Assembly (NCBI RefSeq): GCF_014636295.1
Contig: NZ_BMEC01000001.1
Location: 310,001-374,000, forward strand
DNA length: 64,000 nt
Origin: Marivirga lumbricoides
GTDB taxonomy: Bacteria > Bacteroidota > Bacteroidia > Cytophagales > Cyclobacteriaceae
Reading direction: 5' to 3'
Under the pieces are notes generated by a model, which searched no databases, was not told where the DNA came from, and saw only the letters and a program-made list of their open reading frames with translations. Position numbers and translations under genes: made by a program. Below, piece after piece: positions 10,311 to 19,380 of this stretch (its first letter is position 1; every line of letters begins with the position of its first letter).

Positions 10311-11552
10311 TTACTGAAACCTGGCAGCCATCAATAAACTCAACTCTTTATATTTCAAATTAAATTTTTTGGCAATATGCATATTGGTAAGTCCTCCTTT
10401 ATAAGTATAAACACCTTTCATAAACCAGGAGTGTGTAAAAATCATCTCTTCAATTCCTCCAACTTCGCCTGCCTGCAATAGCATAGGTGTTAGAATATTA
10501 CTAACAGCTGTACTTGCTGTACGAGACACCCTGGAAGCTATATTTGGAACGCAATAATGAATTACATCGAATTTTCGGAAAGTTGGATCGTCATGAGTAG
10601 TTACTTCTGAAGTTTCAACACAACCTCCCTGATCTATGGTAACATCAATGATCACTGCATCTTTCTGCATATTCATTACCATTTCCTCAGTTATAATGCA
10701 TCTGTTTCGACCTTTTTCTGCTCTAATTGCTCCAATTACCACATCAGCCTCCATCAGCGATTCGCTTAACATAACTGTATCCAGCGTACTCGTATGAACT
10801 GGTTGACCTAAAGCATGCTTAATTCTTCTTAATTTATAGAGCTGATTGTCATAAATTTCAATAGTGGCTCCCAAGCCTAAAGCGGCCCTGGCCGCATATT
10901 CACCTACGGTTCCGGCACCAAGAATTACCACTTTTGTAGGCCTTACCCCTGTAATTCCTCCTAATATGATACCTTTTCCTTTGTTTAAATTATTAAGAAG
11001 CTCTGTAGCAATATGAATAGCAGATATTCCTGCAATTTCACTCATAGCCCTTACTATCGGCATGCCGCCCACTTTATCCTCTACCAACTCCACTCCTATT
11101 GCATTAATTTTTTTATCATTTAATGCTTCAAAATATGCTTTATCTAATTGTCCTATTTGTAAGGCCGAGATAATGAATTTTCCGGGCTTCAGATATTCAA
11201 TCTCTTTTTTAGTAGGAGGTTCTATTTTAACAACTAACTGTGCTTCAAAAGCTTCCTTAGCAGAATAAACTATTTTGGCCCCTGCATCGCTGTATTCATT
11301 ATCGTTAAAATTAGCGCTTTTACCAGCACCACTCTCTACTAATATTTCATGCCCGTTATTCGTTAACAAAGCCACTGCGCCAGGAGTGAGGGGAACTCGT
11401 CTTTCCTGTAGGGAGATTTCTTTAGGCACACCAATTTGCAATGAATTATTTCTTTTTTCCACTGCCAGTAATTCCTCTTGAGGATAAAGCCCTGATTTTC
11501 GAGCCAGCACCTCAAATCCCTTACGAGAGATCTCCTTTGCCATGTTTTTCAA
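10311..11552 (-). CDS. ald: Alanine dehydrogenase
   Basis: Reversibly converts L-alanine to pyruvate and ammonia with NAD. The N-terminal AlaDH/PNT domain begins at about residue 38 (IGVPKEISLQERRVPLTP), and the NAD-binding Rossmann fold lies around GAGTVGEYAARAALG. It is longer than classical Ald (413 against about 370) because of an N-terminal extension of about 35 residues. The first ATG overlaps the 3' end of tsaE by 32 nt; a second ATG three codons later (MAKEIS) is equally possible. It is the last gene of porX-tsaE-ald, a grouping I believe recurs in Bacteroidota. Confidence 0.88.
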   Translation of the reverse strand: MKNMAKEISRKGFEVLARKSGLYPQEELLAVEKRNNSLQIGVPKEISLQERRVPLTPGAVALLTNNGHEILVESGAGKSANFNDNEYSDAGAKIVYSAKEAFEAQLVVKIEPPTKKEIEYLKPGKFIISALQIGQLDKAYFEALNDKKINAIGVELVEDKVGGMPIVRAMSEIAGISAIHIATELLNNLNKGKGIILGGITGVRPTKVVILGAGTVGEYAARAALGLGATIEIYDNQLYKLRRIKHALGQPVHTSTLDTVMLSESLMEADVVIGAIRAEKGRNRCIITEEMVMNMQKDAVIIDVTIDQGGCVETSEVTTHDDPTFRKFDVIHYCVPNIASRVSRTASTAVSNILTPMLLQAGEVGGIEEMIFTHSWFMKGVYTYKGGLTNMHIAKKFNLKYKELSLLMAARFQ

Positions 11553-11985
11553 CTTTAATCATTCTGTCATTAGCCGATTCCTGGCTAAAAATATTAATTT
11601 TCAGGAAAGTATCAGGAAGTAAAGAGGGGATCATTTCAGGCCATTCTATAAGACATAAGTTACCTGAATAAAAATACTCCTCAGCACCAATATCAAACGC
11701 TTCCAATTCATCTTCTATTCTGTAGAAATCGAAATGATAAATATTGCCCGTTCTTGGAGAATTATATTCATTCACTAGAGCAAATGTAGGGCTACTGATA
11801 TGGTCTTCAACTTCCAGATATTCGCACAAACGTTTAATAAAAGTTGTTTTCCCGGCCCCCATCTCTGCTTCAAATAACCAGATTTTATACTCTTTACCAA
11901 AATTGAAAACATCAGCTACCACATTGCTCAAATGAGGCAAACCTACTTCTTCAAAAAGCAAAGTATTATCCAATTCACTTTCCAT
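11521..11985 (-). CDS. tsaE: tRNA t6A biosynthesis ATPase TsaE
   Basis: P-loop ATPase that works with TsaB and TsaD to transfer the threonylcarbamoyl group to A37 of ANN-decoding tRNAs. The Walker A motif GAGKTT sits at about residues 43-48, followed by the family blocks SSPTFALVNEY and YHFDFYRI. Length (154) is normal. It overlaps porX upstream by 11 nt and ald downstream. The enzyme that makes its pathway substrate, Sua5, is also in this window at 22.2 kb. Confidence 0.94.
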   Translation of the reverse strand: MESELDNTLLFEEVGLPHLSNVVADVFNFGKEYKIWLFEAEMGAGKTTFIKRLCEYLEVEDHISSPTFALVNEYNSPRTGNIYHFDFYRIEDELEAFDIGAEEYFYSGNLCLIEWPEMIPSLLPDTFLKINIFSQESANDRMIKVEKHGKGDLS

Positions 11986-13537
11986 TCTTCGAAGATAAGG
12001 AAATAATAGGAATTATCATTTCCTCCATCGAAACTCCTCCATGCTGAAAAGTATCTTTGAAATAATTCACATAATAATTATAGTTATTGGGATAGGCAAA
12101 AAAGCTTTCACCTTTTGTAAAAACATAAGAAGTACTCACATTCACTTTAGGAAGGTGAAAACGCTCAGGCTTAGCAACTTCCAGCACATCATTATTCTTC
12201 TTGTAGCCCAGGTTTTTACCCTGCTTATAACGCAGGTTTGAGTTTACATTTTTATCTCCTACAATTTTAAATGGCTTTTTCACTCTAATAGTACCATGAT
12301 CCGTAGTTAAAACTACTTTCACTTTTTTATTAGAAATTCGCTTGAGCAACTCCAGTAATGGGGAATGTAAAAACCAGCTTCTTGTTAGCGACCTGTAAGC
12401 CGACTCATCAGCAGCCAATTCACGAATCATTTTCATATCCGTTCGGGCATGAGATAGCATATCCACAAAATTATAAACAAGCACATTTAATTGGTTATCA
12501 AGTAATTGAGAAACATTTTCTAAAACCTGTTTACCCTGCCCAACATTTACTATTTTGTTATAAGTAAATTTATGTTTTATATTTTTTCTGCTTAAGTGTC
12601 TTTCCAGAAACTTTTCTTCATTATTATTTTTCCCATCTTCCTCATCCTCTCCTACCCACAAATCAGGATGCCTTCCGGCCATTTCATCAGGCAAAAGTCC
12701 TGAAAATATAGCATTTCTTGCGTAAGCAGTAGTAGTTGGTAAAATTGAGTAGTAGTTTGAATCCTCTTCCAGATTAAAGTACTTAAGTACCTCACCTTCA
12801 ATCAATTTCCATTGGTCAAATCGGAGGTTGTCAATTACAATAAAAAATACGGGTTCATCTCCCAACAAAGGAAATATCTTTTTTTCCATCACCTGGTGGC
12901 TCAAAAGAGGTGCATCAGCATTCTTATCATTTAACCAATCTTCATAATTTTCATCAATAAAGCGAGCAAAATTACTATTAGCTTCCACATGTTGCATTGA
13001 TAAAACTTCAGCCATACTTTGATCCTCAGTTTCATCAATTTCCAGGTCCCAGTATACCAGCTTTTTATACATATCAGCCCACTCTTCGTGATTAAGGTCG
13101 TCTCCAAATGCCAGGCTTATATTCCTGAAATCCTGCTGGTATCCCTGGTTTGTCTTTTCAGTTACCAAACGTCTGTTATCCAAGATTTTCTTAACGGAGA
13201 GCAAAATCTGGTTAGGATTCAAGGGTTTTATTAAGTAATCAGCAATTTTCGCACCTATTGCTTCCTCCATAATATATTCTTCTTCACTTTTAGTAATCAT
13301 TACTACGGGAAGGTTTGGCTTATTGGATTTTATGATGCTTAGCGTTTCCAGACCAGTCATGCCCGGCATATTTTCATCTAAAAAAACAATATCGAAATTG
13401 TTTTCCTGACACAAATCAATGGCCTCGGAACCATTATTTACAGGCGTTACTTCATACCCTTTATTTTCAAGAAAAATAATATGAGGTTTTAATAGATCAA
13501 TTTCATCATCTGCCCATAAAATCTGATAGTTTTGCAT
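11975..13537 (-). CDS. porX: T9SS regulator PorX: response regulator fused to PglZ-type phosphatase-like domain
   Basis: An N-terminal receiver domain (residues 1-120) has the acidic pair at 10-11, the phosphoacceptor Asp54 (FLDENMPGMTG) and the switch Lys in DYLIKPLNP. The C-terminal part is a PglZ/alkaline phosphatase-superfamily domain (FFIVIDNLRFDQW, LPTTTAYARNAIFSG, TTDHGTIRVKKPF). This architecture and the 520-residue length match PorX, which with the kinase PorY and an ECF sigma factor controls type IX secretion genes. Its partners are not in the window. It is divergent from the HD gene across a 22-bp gap and overlaps tsaE by 11 nt. Confidence 0.93.
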   Translation of the reverse strand: MQNYQILWADDEIDLLKPHIIFLENKGYEVTPVNNGSEAIDLCQENNFDIVFLDENMPGMTGLETLSIIKSNKPNLPVVMITKSEEEYIMEEAIGAKIADYLIKPLNPNQILLSVKKILDNRRLVTEKTNQGYQQDFRNISLAFGDDLNHEEWADMYKKLVYWDLEIDETEDQSMAEVLSMQHVEANSNFARFIDENYEDWLNDKNADAPLLSHQVMEKKIFPLLGDEPVFFIVIDNLRFDQWKLIEGEVLKYFNLEEDSNYYSILPTTTAYARNAIFSGLLPDEMAGRHPDLWVGEDEEDGKNNNEEKFLERHLSRKNIKHKFTYNKIVNVGQGKQVLENVSQLLDNQLNVLVYNFVDMLSHARTDMKMIRELAADESAYRSLTRSWFLHSPLLELLKRISNKKVKVVLTTDHGTIRVKKPFKIVGDKNVNSNLRYKQGKNLGYKKNNDVLEVAKPERFHLPKVNVSTSYVFTKGESFFAYPNNYNYYVNYFKDTFQHGGVSMEEMIIPIISLSSKNGK

Positions 13538-13541
13538 AAGT

Positions 13542-13549
13542 TATATTTG
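13542..13549 (+). promoter_or_regulatory. Putative -7 element for the HD-lpxD-lpxC-lpxA operon
   Basis: TATATTTG is an exact TAnnTTTG match, lying in the 22-bp gap between porX and the HD gene. A start just downstream would leave an almost leaderless transcript for the TTG-started HD gene. No TTG is visible at the ideal -33 distance, which overlaps the porX coding region. Confidence 0.4.
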
Positions 13550-13568
13550 TGTCTTAAAATTGTGTGTA

Positions 13569-14789
13569 TTGAAAAAGATAAAAAAGATAAACGATCCAAT
13601 TTATGGATTCATTACCATAAAGAGTGATTTACTTTTTAAAATTTTGAATCATTCGTTTTTCCAACGCTTACGTAGAATTCGACAGCTGGGTTTGAGTGAA
13701 TTCGTTTATCCCGGAGCAACTCATACCAGGTTTCATCATGCAATAGGTGCCACACACTTAATGGAAAAGGCTTTAGACCAGTTAAAGGAGAAAGGCACAG
13801 AAATATCCGATCATGAATATGAGTCGGCACAAATAGCTATATTACTGCATGATATTGGCCATGGCCCTTTTTCGCATGCACTGGAATTCAGTCTTTTAAA
13901 CGGAATTACGCACGAAAACATCTCTTTACAGTTTATGAAGAGGCTCAACATTGAGTTTGATCACCAGCTTGACTTAGCCATTTCAATGTTTAAAAACACT
14001 TATGCCCGGAAATTTTTCCATCAACTTATTTCCAGTCAGCTGGATGTAGACAGACTGGACTACCTTAATAGAGATAGTTTTTATACAGGCGTTTCGGAAG
14101 GTAACATAAGTGTGGAAAGAATAATTAGTCATCTGGTGGTGGTTGATGACCAGGTAGTGGTAGAAGAAAAAGCAATTTACAGTATTGAAAATTTTCTCAA
14201 TGCGCGAAGATTGATGTACTGGCAAGTATATCTTCATAAAACGGCACTTAGTGCTGAACGGATGTTAGTAAATTTAATGGCCAGGGCTAAAGAGGTACAT
14301 AGTCTCAATAATATTTCCCCTGCTTTAAAATATTTTCTGGAAAATGATATTACACTGGATGAAATTCAGGAAAACCCTGAAATTATAGATCAGTTTGCAT
14401 TGTTGGATGACGCTGACATATGGCATGCGATTAAAACATGGGCGGGAAATACCGATAAAGTTTTGCGTCAGCTAAGTTTCAGAATTCTCAACAGGGACCT
14501 CTTTAAAATTAAATTAAGTAATGAGCCTTTAGCTAAAAGTGAGATAAAAGCCTATAAATTAGCTATCTCCCAACAGTTTAATTTTCTAAATAAAGAAGCT
14601 TCTTTCTATTTTTCTCATGGGGAAGTAACAAATTCTGCTTATATTTTAGGAGGCAAAAGCATCAATATTTTAACTAAAAAGGGAGAAGTTACTGATATTG
14701 CACAGGCAGCAGATTTACCAAATATTAAGGCAATGAGTAAAATAGTTAAAAAATATTATCTCTGCCTTCCTAAAACAGTATCTTTGTAA
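13569..14789 (+). CDS. HD-domain phosphohydrolase (dGTPase/SAMHD1-like superfamily)
   Basis: An HD-fold metal-dependent phosphohydrolase of the COG1078 type, about 406 residues and cytosolic. Metal ligands appear in THTRFHHAIGATHL, in the HD doublet of LLHDIGHGPFSHALE, and in the later Asp of QLDVDRLDYLNRDS. Relatives hydrolyse dNTPs or related nucleotides; the true substrate here is unknown. No ATG fits. The frame begins with TTG at 13560 or at 13569; I prefer 13569 because it gives LKKIKKINDPIYGF, the usual beginning of this family. It is followed after 25 bp by lpxD and probably shares its transcript. Confidence 0.87.
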   Translation: MKKIKKINDPIYGFITIKSDLLFKILNHSFFQRLRRIRQLGLSEFVYPGATHTRFHHAIGATHLMEKALDQLKEKGTEISDHEYESAQIAILLHDIGHGPFSHALEFSLLNGITHENISLQFMKRLNIEFDHQLDLAISMFKNTYARKFFHQLISSQLDVDRLDYLNRDSFYTGVSEGNISVERIISHLVVVDDQVVVEEKAIYSIENFLNARRLMYWQVYLHKTALSAERMLVNLMARAKEVHSLNNISPALKYFLENDITLDEIQENPEIIDQFALLDDADIWHAIKTWAGNTDKVLRQLSFRILNRDLFKIKLSNEPLAKSEIKAYKLAISQQFNFLNKEASFYFSHGEVTNSAYILGGKSINILTKKGEVTDIAQAADLPNIKAMSKIVKKYYLCLPKTVSL

Positions 14790-14814
14790 TCTTATTCATT
14801 AGCATAATTTATAA

Positions 14815-15864
14815 ATGGAGTTTAGCGTAAAACAAATTGCAGATTTAATTGGGGGTAAGTTAGAAGGAGATGGCACTCGCATCGTTGATAATCTTGGCAA
14901 AATAGAGGAAGGAAAAGAAAGAACAATCAGTTTTCTATCCAATCCTAAATATGAACATTTTATATATACTTCCAATGCTGCGGCTATCATAGTTAAAAAT
15001 GATTTTCAGGCAAAAAAAGTAATAATACCTGCACTAATCAAAGTCGAAGATCCCTATTCAGCATTTACTCGTCTCCTGGAGGAATACCATACCATTATCT
15101 CTTATGCTAAAACAGGGGTTGAAGAACCTTCTTATTTAGGTGAGAATAGTAAAACGGGTGAAGGGGTTTACAGAGGTGCTTTTTCTTATATTGGCAAAAA
15201 TGTAACTATAGGAAAGCATGTTAAAATATATCCTCATGTACATATTGGTGACAATGTTGAAATAGGTGATGAATCTATTATTTTTCAGGGGGTAAAAATT
15301 TATGCTGACTGTAAAATAGGGTCAAAATGCAATATTCAGGCAGGTGCAGTGATAGGAAGTGACGGCTTTGGCTTTGCCCCTCAGGCAGATGGCAGCTATA
15401 AAACAATTCCGCAATTAGGAAATGTAATTTTAGAAGATAATGTTAGCATTGGAGCAAACACTACAATAGATTGTGCAACATTAGGCTCAACTATTATCAG
15501 AAAAGGAGCCAAGTTAGATAACCTGGTTCAAATTGCCCACAATGTTGAAATAGGAGAGAATACTGTAATCGCCTCGCAAGCAGGCGTTTCCGGCTCAACC
15601 AAAATAGGAAAAAACTGCGTAATTGCAGGGCAAGTGGGGATAGTAGGACATATTGAAATTGCAGATCATACCACTATTAGTGCAAAGACAGGAATATCAA
15701 AAACTGTCAGAAAATCTCATACTATTCTTTCAGGTTATGTTGGGTTTGAGCACAAAAAATTCCTCAGAGCCAACACTATTTTTAAAAACCTGCCCGAATT
15801 ATCTCAGAAGGTAGACAAATTGGAAGAAAAAATTTTAAATTTGCCGACTGACAAGAATAAATAA
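14815..15864 (+). CDS. lpxD: UDP-3-O-(3-hydroxyacyl)glucosamine N-acyltransferase
   Basis: Third step of lipid A synthesis: adds a hydroxyacyl chain to the glucosamine nitrogen. An N-terminal uridine-binding domain (residues 1-100, [12 protein letters not shown]) precedes a left-handed beta-helix of hexapeptide repeats ([20 protein letters not shown]). The active-site region [10 protein letters not shown] and the catalytic His region QIAHNVEIG are present. Length of 349 is normal. Its stop codon is followed directly by the lpxC start codon with no gap. Confidence 0.97.
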   Translation: MEFSVKQIADLIGGKLEGDGTRIVDNLGKIEEGKERTISFLSNPKYEHFIYTSNAAAIIVKNDFQAKKVIIPALIKVEDPYSAFTRLLEEYHTIISYAKTGVEEPSYLGENSKTGEGVYRGAFSYIGKNVTIGKHVKIYPHVHIGDNVEIGDESIIFQGVKIYADCKIGSKCNIQAGAVIGSDGFGFAPQADGSYKTIPQLGNVILEDNVSIGANTTIDCATLGSTIIRKGAKLDNLVQIAHNVEIGENTVIASQAGVSGSTKIGKNCVIAGQVGIVGHIEIADHTTISAKTGISKTVRKSHTILSGYVGFEHKKFLRANTIFKNLPELSQKVDKLEEKILNLPTDKNK

Positions 15865-17265
15865 ATGTATACAAAACAGCATACCATTAAAAAACCTGTC
15901 TCTGTTTCCGGAGTTGGTCTACATACAGGTGAAAAAGTAACCTTAACTTTTAAGCCGGATGAAATAGATTCAGGAATTAAATTTAAAAGAATTGATCTCC
16001 CCAACCAACCAGTTATTGAAGCAGATGCTGATTTGGTAACAGACACATCCAGAGGAACCACTATAGCTAAAGACGAAGCAAGAGTATCTACTGTAGAGCA
16101 CGTATTGGCAGCCTTAGTAGGTCTGCAGATTGATAATATATTAATAGAAATTGATGCTCCTGAAACACCTATTATGGATGGTAGCTCTATTCAATTTATT
16201 GAAGTGTTAGAGCAGGCGGAGCTTCAGGAACAAAATGCATTAAGAAATTTCTTTGAGGTGCCGGAGGGTATATTCTACCGTGATGAAGTAAAAAACGTTG
16301 AAATGGCTGCCTTACCTGTTGATGATTATCGGGTAACAGTAATGGTGGATTACAACTCAAAGGTATTAGGTAGCCAACATGCTTCTCTTAACAAAATTAA
16401 CGATTTTAAAGCTGAGATATCATCCAGCAGAACTTTTGTATTCTTGCATGAGCTCCAGTATCTCTACAATAATAACCTCGTAAGGGGTGGAGATTTAAAT
16501 AACGCCATAGTTATTGTTGACAAGCTGATAAAGCCTGAAGAGCTGGATGATCTTGCAAAGCTATTTAATAAGCCCAAAATAGAAGTAAAAGAAGAAGGTA
16601 TTCTTAATAATATAGAATTAAGGCATAAAAATGAGCCCGCACGCCATAAGCTTCTAGACGTTGTGGGAGATTTGGCATTGGTTGGAAGACCAATAAAAGC
16701 ACAAATACTAGCCGCAAGACCCGGGCATTCTACCAATGTAGAATTTGCTAAGCGAATTAAGAAGGCTATTAAGCAATCTGAAAGAATAGCGCCTAAGTAC
16801 GATCCTAATTCTGAGCCAGTCTTAGACATTGAAGGTATTTCAGCAAAATTAAAGCACAGGTATCCTTTTCAGTTAGTAGACAAAATCATTCACCAGGATC
16901 ATAAAACAGTGATTGGTATTAAGAATGTCACTATAAATGAAAATTTCTTCCAGGGACACTTCCCCGATAACCCTGTTATGCCTGGTGTATTACAGGTAGA
17001 GGCAATGGCGCAAACCGGTGGAATTTTAGTGCTAAGCACAGTACCCGACCCAGCTAATTACTGGACATATTTTTTAGGGATTGACAATTGCAGATTCAGA
17101 AGAATAGTAAAACCGGGAGACACTATAATACTGAAATGTGAACTTCTGGCCCCCATAAAAAGAGGCATAGCAAAAATGCATGGAACTGCTTTTGTAGGAA
17201 ACAATATTGTAAGTGAGGCAACCCTTACAGCAAGGATTGTAAAGAAAGATGAGGTTGATCAGTAA
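15865..17265 (+). CDS. lpxC-fabZ: Bifunctional UDP-3-O-acyl-GlcNAc deacetylase / hydroxyacyl-ACP dehydratase
   Basis: A natural fusion typical of Bacteroidota. Residues 1 to about 310 are LpxC, the zinc deacetylase committing step of lipid A synthesis: zinc ligands are in VEHVLAALVGL and in RHKLLDVVGDLALVG, and the catalytic His in ARPGHSTN. Residues about 320-466 are FabZ, the fatty-acid synthesis dehydratase, with the hot-dog motif FQGHFPDNPVMPGVLQVEAMAQ containing the catalytic His and Glu. Joining them couples membrane lipid and lipid A supply, since both draw on hydroxyacyl-ACP. It starts immediately after the lpxD stop. Confidence 0.97.
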   Translation: MYTKQHTIKKPVSVSGVGLHTGEKVTLTFKPDEIDSGIKFKRIDLPNQPVIEADADLVTDTSRGTTIAKDEARVSTVEHVLAALVGLQIDNILIEIDAPETPIMDGSSIQFIEVLEQAELQEQNALRNFFEVPEGIFYRDEVKNVEMAALPVDDYRVTVMVDYNSKVLGSQHASLNKINDFKAEISSSRTFVFLHELQYLYNNNLVRGGDLNNAIVIVDKLIKPEELDDLAKLFNKPKIEVKEEGILNNIELRHKNEPARHKLLDVVGDLALVGRPIKAQILAARPGHSTNVEFAKRIKKAIKQSERIAPKYDPNSEPVLDIEGISAKLKHRYPFQLVDKIIHQDHKTVIGIKNVTINENFFQGHFPDNPVMPGVLQVEAMAQTGGILVLSTVPDPANYWTYFLGIDNCRFRRIVKPGDTIILKCELLAPIKRGIAKMHGTAFVGNNIVSEATLTARIVKKDEVDQ

Positions 17266-17362
17266 AAAATAAAAACGATCAACAAGAAACTAACAAATGT
17301 ATAGTTTGTTAAAAAATACTTAATATTGAGCATCATTATGCTCATTTCATAAATTTCATTAA

Positions 17363-18142
17363 ATGGGAAATTCATTAAATTATATACATCCTGAAGCTAA
17401 AATCGGTAAAAATGTGGTTATAGAGCCGTTTGCCTTCATTGATAAAAATGTGGTTATTGGCGATAATACATGGATAGGGCCGAATGCTGTAATTAATTCA
17501 GGGGCCAGAATCGGTAATAACTGTAAAATATTTTCAGGAGCCACAATTGCGGCCATTCCCCAGGATTTAAAATTTGCCGGAGAAGAAACGCTTACTGAAA
17601 TTGGGGATAATACTGTTATCAGGGAGTATGTAAATATCAGCCGCGGTACGGTTGACAAAAAAACCACTAAAATTGGCACCAATTGCCTGATAATGGCTTT
17701 TGTTCATATAGCACACGATTGTATTATTGGAAACCACTGTATTATCGTAAATTCTGTTCAGCTAGGTGGGCATGTAACTATTGATGATTGGGCTATTATA
17801 GGTGGAGCTTCTGCGGTACATCAGTTCGTAAAAGTGGGCAGCCATGTGATGATTTCAGGTGGATCATTGGTCAGAAAAGATGTTCCGCCTTATGTAAAAG
17901 CTGCAAGAGAGCCTCTTACTTATTGCGGAATTAATTCCGTGGGCCTCAGAAGAAGAGGTTTTACCAATGAACGAATAAATGATATTCAGGAAATATACAG
18001 AAACCTTTACCTTAGTGGGTTAAACAACGCTAAAGCTTTGGAAAAAATAGAAACTCTAATCCCTAGCAGCGAAGAAAGAGACAATATAACCTCGTTTGTC
18101 AGGAAATCTGAAAGAGGTATTATGAAGGGCTATAGCAATTAA
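17363..18142 (+). CDS. lpxA: UDP-N-acetylglucosamine acyltransferase
   Basis: First enzyme of lipid A synthesis, adding a 3-hydroxyacyl chain to UDP-GlcNAc. Left-handed beta-helix hexapeptide repeats run from residue 5 to about 190 (YIHPEAKIGKNVVIEPFAFI). The catalytic His lies in AFVHIAHDCIIG, with the GGHVTIDDWAIIGG and HQFVKVG blocks. A C-terminal helical domain follows (LRRRGFTNERI). 259 residues is normal. A 97-bp gap after lpxC-fabZ shows nothing I recognise; the gene is probably still co-transcribed. Confidence 0.97.
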   Translation: MGNSLNYIHPEAKIGKNVVIEPFAFIDKNVVIGDNTWIGPNAVINSGARIGNNCKIFSGATIAAIPQDLKFAGEETLTEIGDNTVIREYVNISRGTVDKKTTKIGTNCLIMAFVHIAHDCIIGNHCIIVNSVQLGGHVTIDDWAIIGGASAVHQFVKVGSHVMISGGSLVRKDVPPYVKAAREPLTYCGINSVGLRRRGFTNERINDIQEIYRNLYLSGLNNAKALEKIETLIPSSEERDNITSFVRKSERGIMKGYSN

Positions 18143-18148
18143 GGTTTT

Positions 18149-18775
18149 ATGGAAATTCAGCTAACAAACCTTTCAAAGAAATTTGTTAGTAATACACTTT
18201 TTAAGGATCTGAATGCTTGCTTTGAGCCCAATTCAGTTCATGCCATCATTGGTCCCAATGGAAGTGGAAAATCAACTCTGCTTAAAATAATTGCTGGTGT
18301 TTTAGCTCCTACAAAAGGCGAAATAATCTTTAAAAAAGATGATGGAGCAATAATCCCTAAGGACAATTATTTTCAGAATATTTCAATTTGTGCACCTTAC
18401 CTTGAGTTGATTGAAGAACTTACACTGATAGAGCATATACACTTCCATCAGAAATTTAAAGTTCCTTATGATGACCAGGAGGTGCTGGAGGAAATAAAAA
18501 ATGCAAAACTAAGTAATAGCTTAAATAAACCTATAAGTGAGTTTTCTTCAGGGATGAAACAGCGTGCGAAACTTATATTGGCTACTTGCTATCAGTCTGA
18601 ATTGCTATTGCTTGATGAACCCACTTCTCACTTAGATAAAGAAGGAAAAGAGTGGTATAATCAATTGCTTATAAGAAAAATTAACAACAGAATAACATTG
18701 TTTTTTTCAAATGATGAAGAGGAATTCAGTATATTTACAAATAAATTAATTAACATTGAATCTTTAAAGGTTTAA
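18149..18775 (+). CDS. ABC transporter ATP-binding protein (orphan)
   Basis: A compact single-domain ATPase of 208 residues with Walker A GPNGSGKST (about 36-44), a signature loop degenerate at its start (FSSGMKQR instead of LSGGQ) and Walker B with the D-loop LLLLDEPTSHLD. It begins 6 bp after lpxA, so it belongs to that operon. No permease is adjacent. Position suggests a role in envelope lipid handling, but the substrate is unknown and the permease must be encoded elsewhere. Confidence 0.85.
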   Translation: MEIQLTNLSKKFVSNTLFKDLNACFEPNSVHAIIGPNGSGKSTLLKIIAGVLAPTKGEIIFKKDDGAIIPKDNYFQNISICAPYLELIEELTLIEHIHFHQKFKVPYDDQEVLEEIKNAKLSNSLNKPISEFSSGMKQRAKLILATCYQSELLLLDEPTSHLDKEGKEWYNQLLIRKINNRITLFFSNDEEEFSIFTNKLINIESLKV

Positions 18776-18844
18776 AATAATCTTTAAACTTACATGATAA
18801 TTGTATCTAATTACTATTATTTATACTTTAAAGTTTATTTTAAT

Positions 18845-18852
18845 TAAATTTG
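18845..18852 (+). promoter_or_regulatory. Putative -7 promoter element of the small lipoprotein gene
   Basis: TAAATTTG matches TAnnTTTG and lies 33 nt before the ATG at 18886, in an AT-rich gap after the ABC ATPase gene. No good -33 TTG is seen. Confidence 0.4.
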
Positions 18853-18885
18853 ACTCGGATTTCATTTAACAATTAAACTATTATT

Positions 18886-19329
18886 ATGAAAAAGAATTTC
18901 ACATTATTAAGCTATGTAGTAATTGCACTTACTTTAGTATTTACAGCCTGTAAAAAAGATGATGATGTTTCACCTGAAGAAGAAAAAATAAATCAGCTAA
19001 ACGGAACATGGGAAATTAATTCAGCCAAGACCCCCGATGCAAATGAGACTTTAAGTGGAGTAAGTATTACCTTCTCAGGAGCCAATACTACATATACTGT
19101 TAATGGTTTGGCCACTTTAGAGAGCAACAACCTGAACCACGGTGATGTATTTGCTGCAAGCGGTTCTTTTTCATTAAGTGGAAGTAATTTTAACGAACTT
19201 ACCTTAGTTTCAGGCAAAGTAATTACAATCAATGTTACTGAAACAACATTGACTTTAAACTATAGCTCGCCTTATCCTAAACCTACTAGTGATAATGCAA
19301 ATATTACTTTAACAGCTACTAAGCAATAA
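18886..19329 (+). CDS. Small lipocalin-like lipoprotein
   Basis: A 147-residue exported lipoprotein: basic start MKKN, hydrophobic run, lipobox LVFTAC with the lipidated Cys at about 21, then an acidic linker (KKDDDVSPEEE) typical of Bacteroidota surface lipoproteins. The body opens with LNGTWEINSAK and alternates short strands, like the lipocalin-like domain family. Ligand unknown. It is a single-gene unit with its own promoter box and a strong terminator. Confidence 0.75.
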   Translation: MKKNFTLLSYVVIALTLVFTACKKDDDVSPEEEKINQLNGTWEINSAKTPDANETLSGVSITFSGANTTYTVNGLATLESNNLNHGDVFAASGSFSLSGSNFNELTLVSGKVITINVTETTLTLNYSSPYPKPTSDNANITLTATKQ

Positions 19330-19351
19330 AACATAAAATTTTAAATACTTG

Positions 19352-19380
19352 AGACCACCCCAATAAGGTGGTCTTTTTTT
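19352..19380 (+). terminator. Rho-independent terminator
   Basis: AGACCACC (19352-19359) pairs with GGTGGTCT (19367-19374) around a 7-nt loop, followed by a T run to 19380. It ends exactly where the next start codon begins. Confidence 0.9.
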
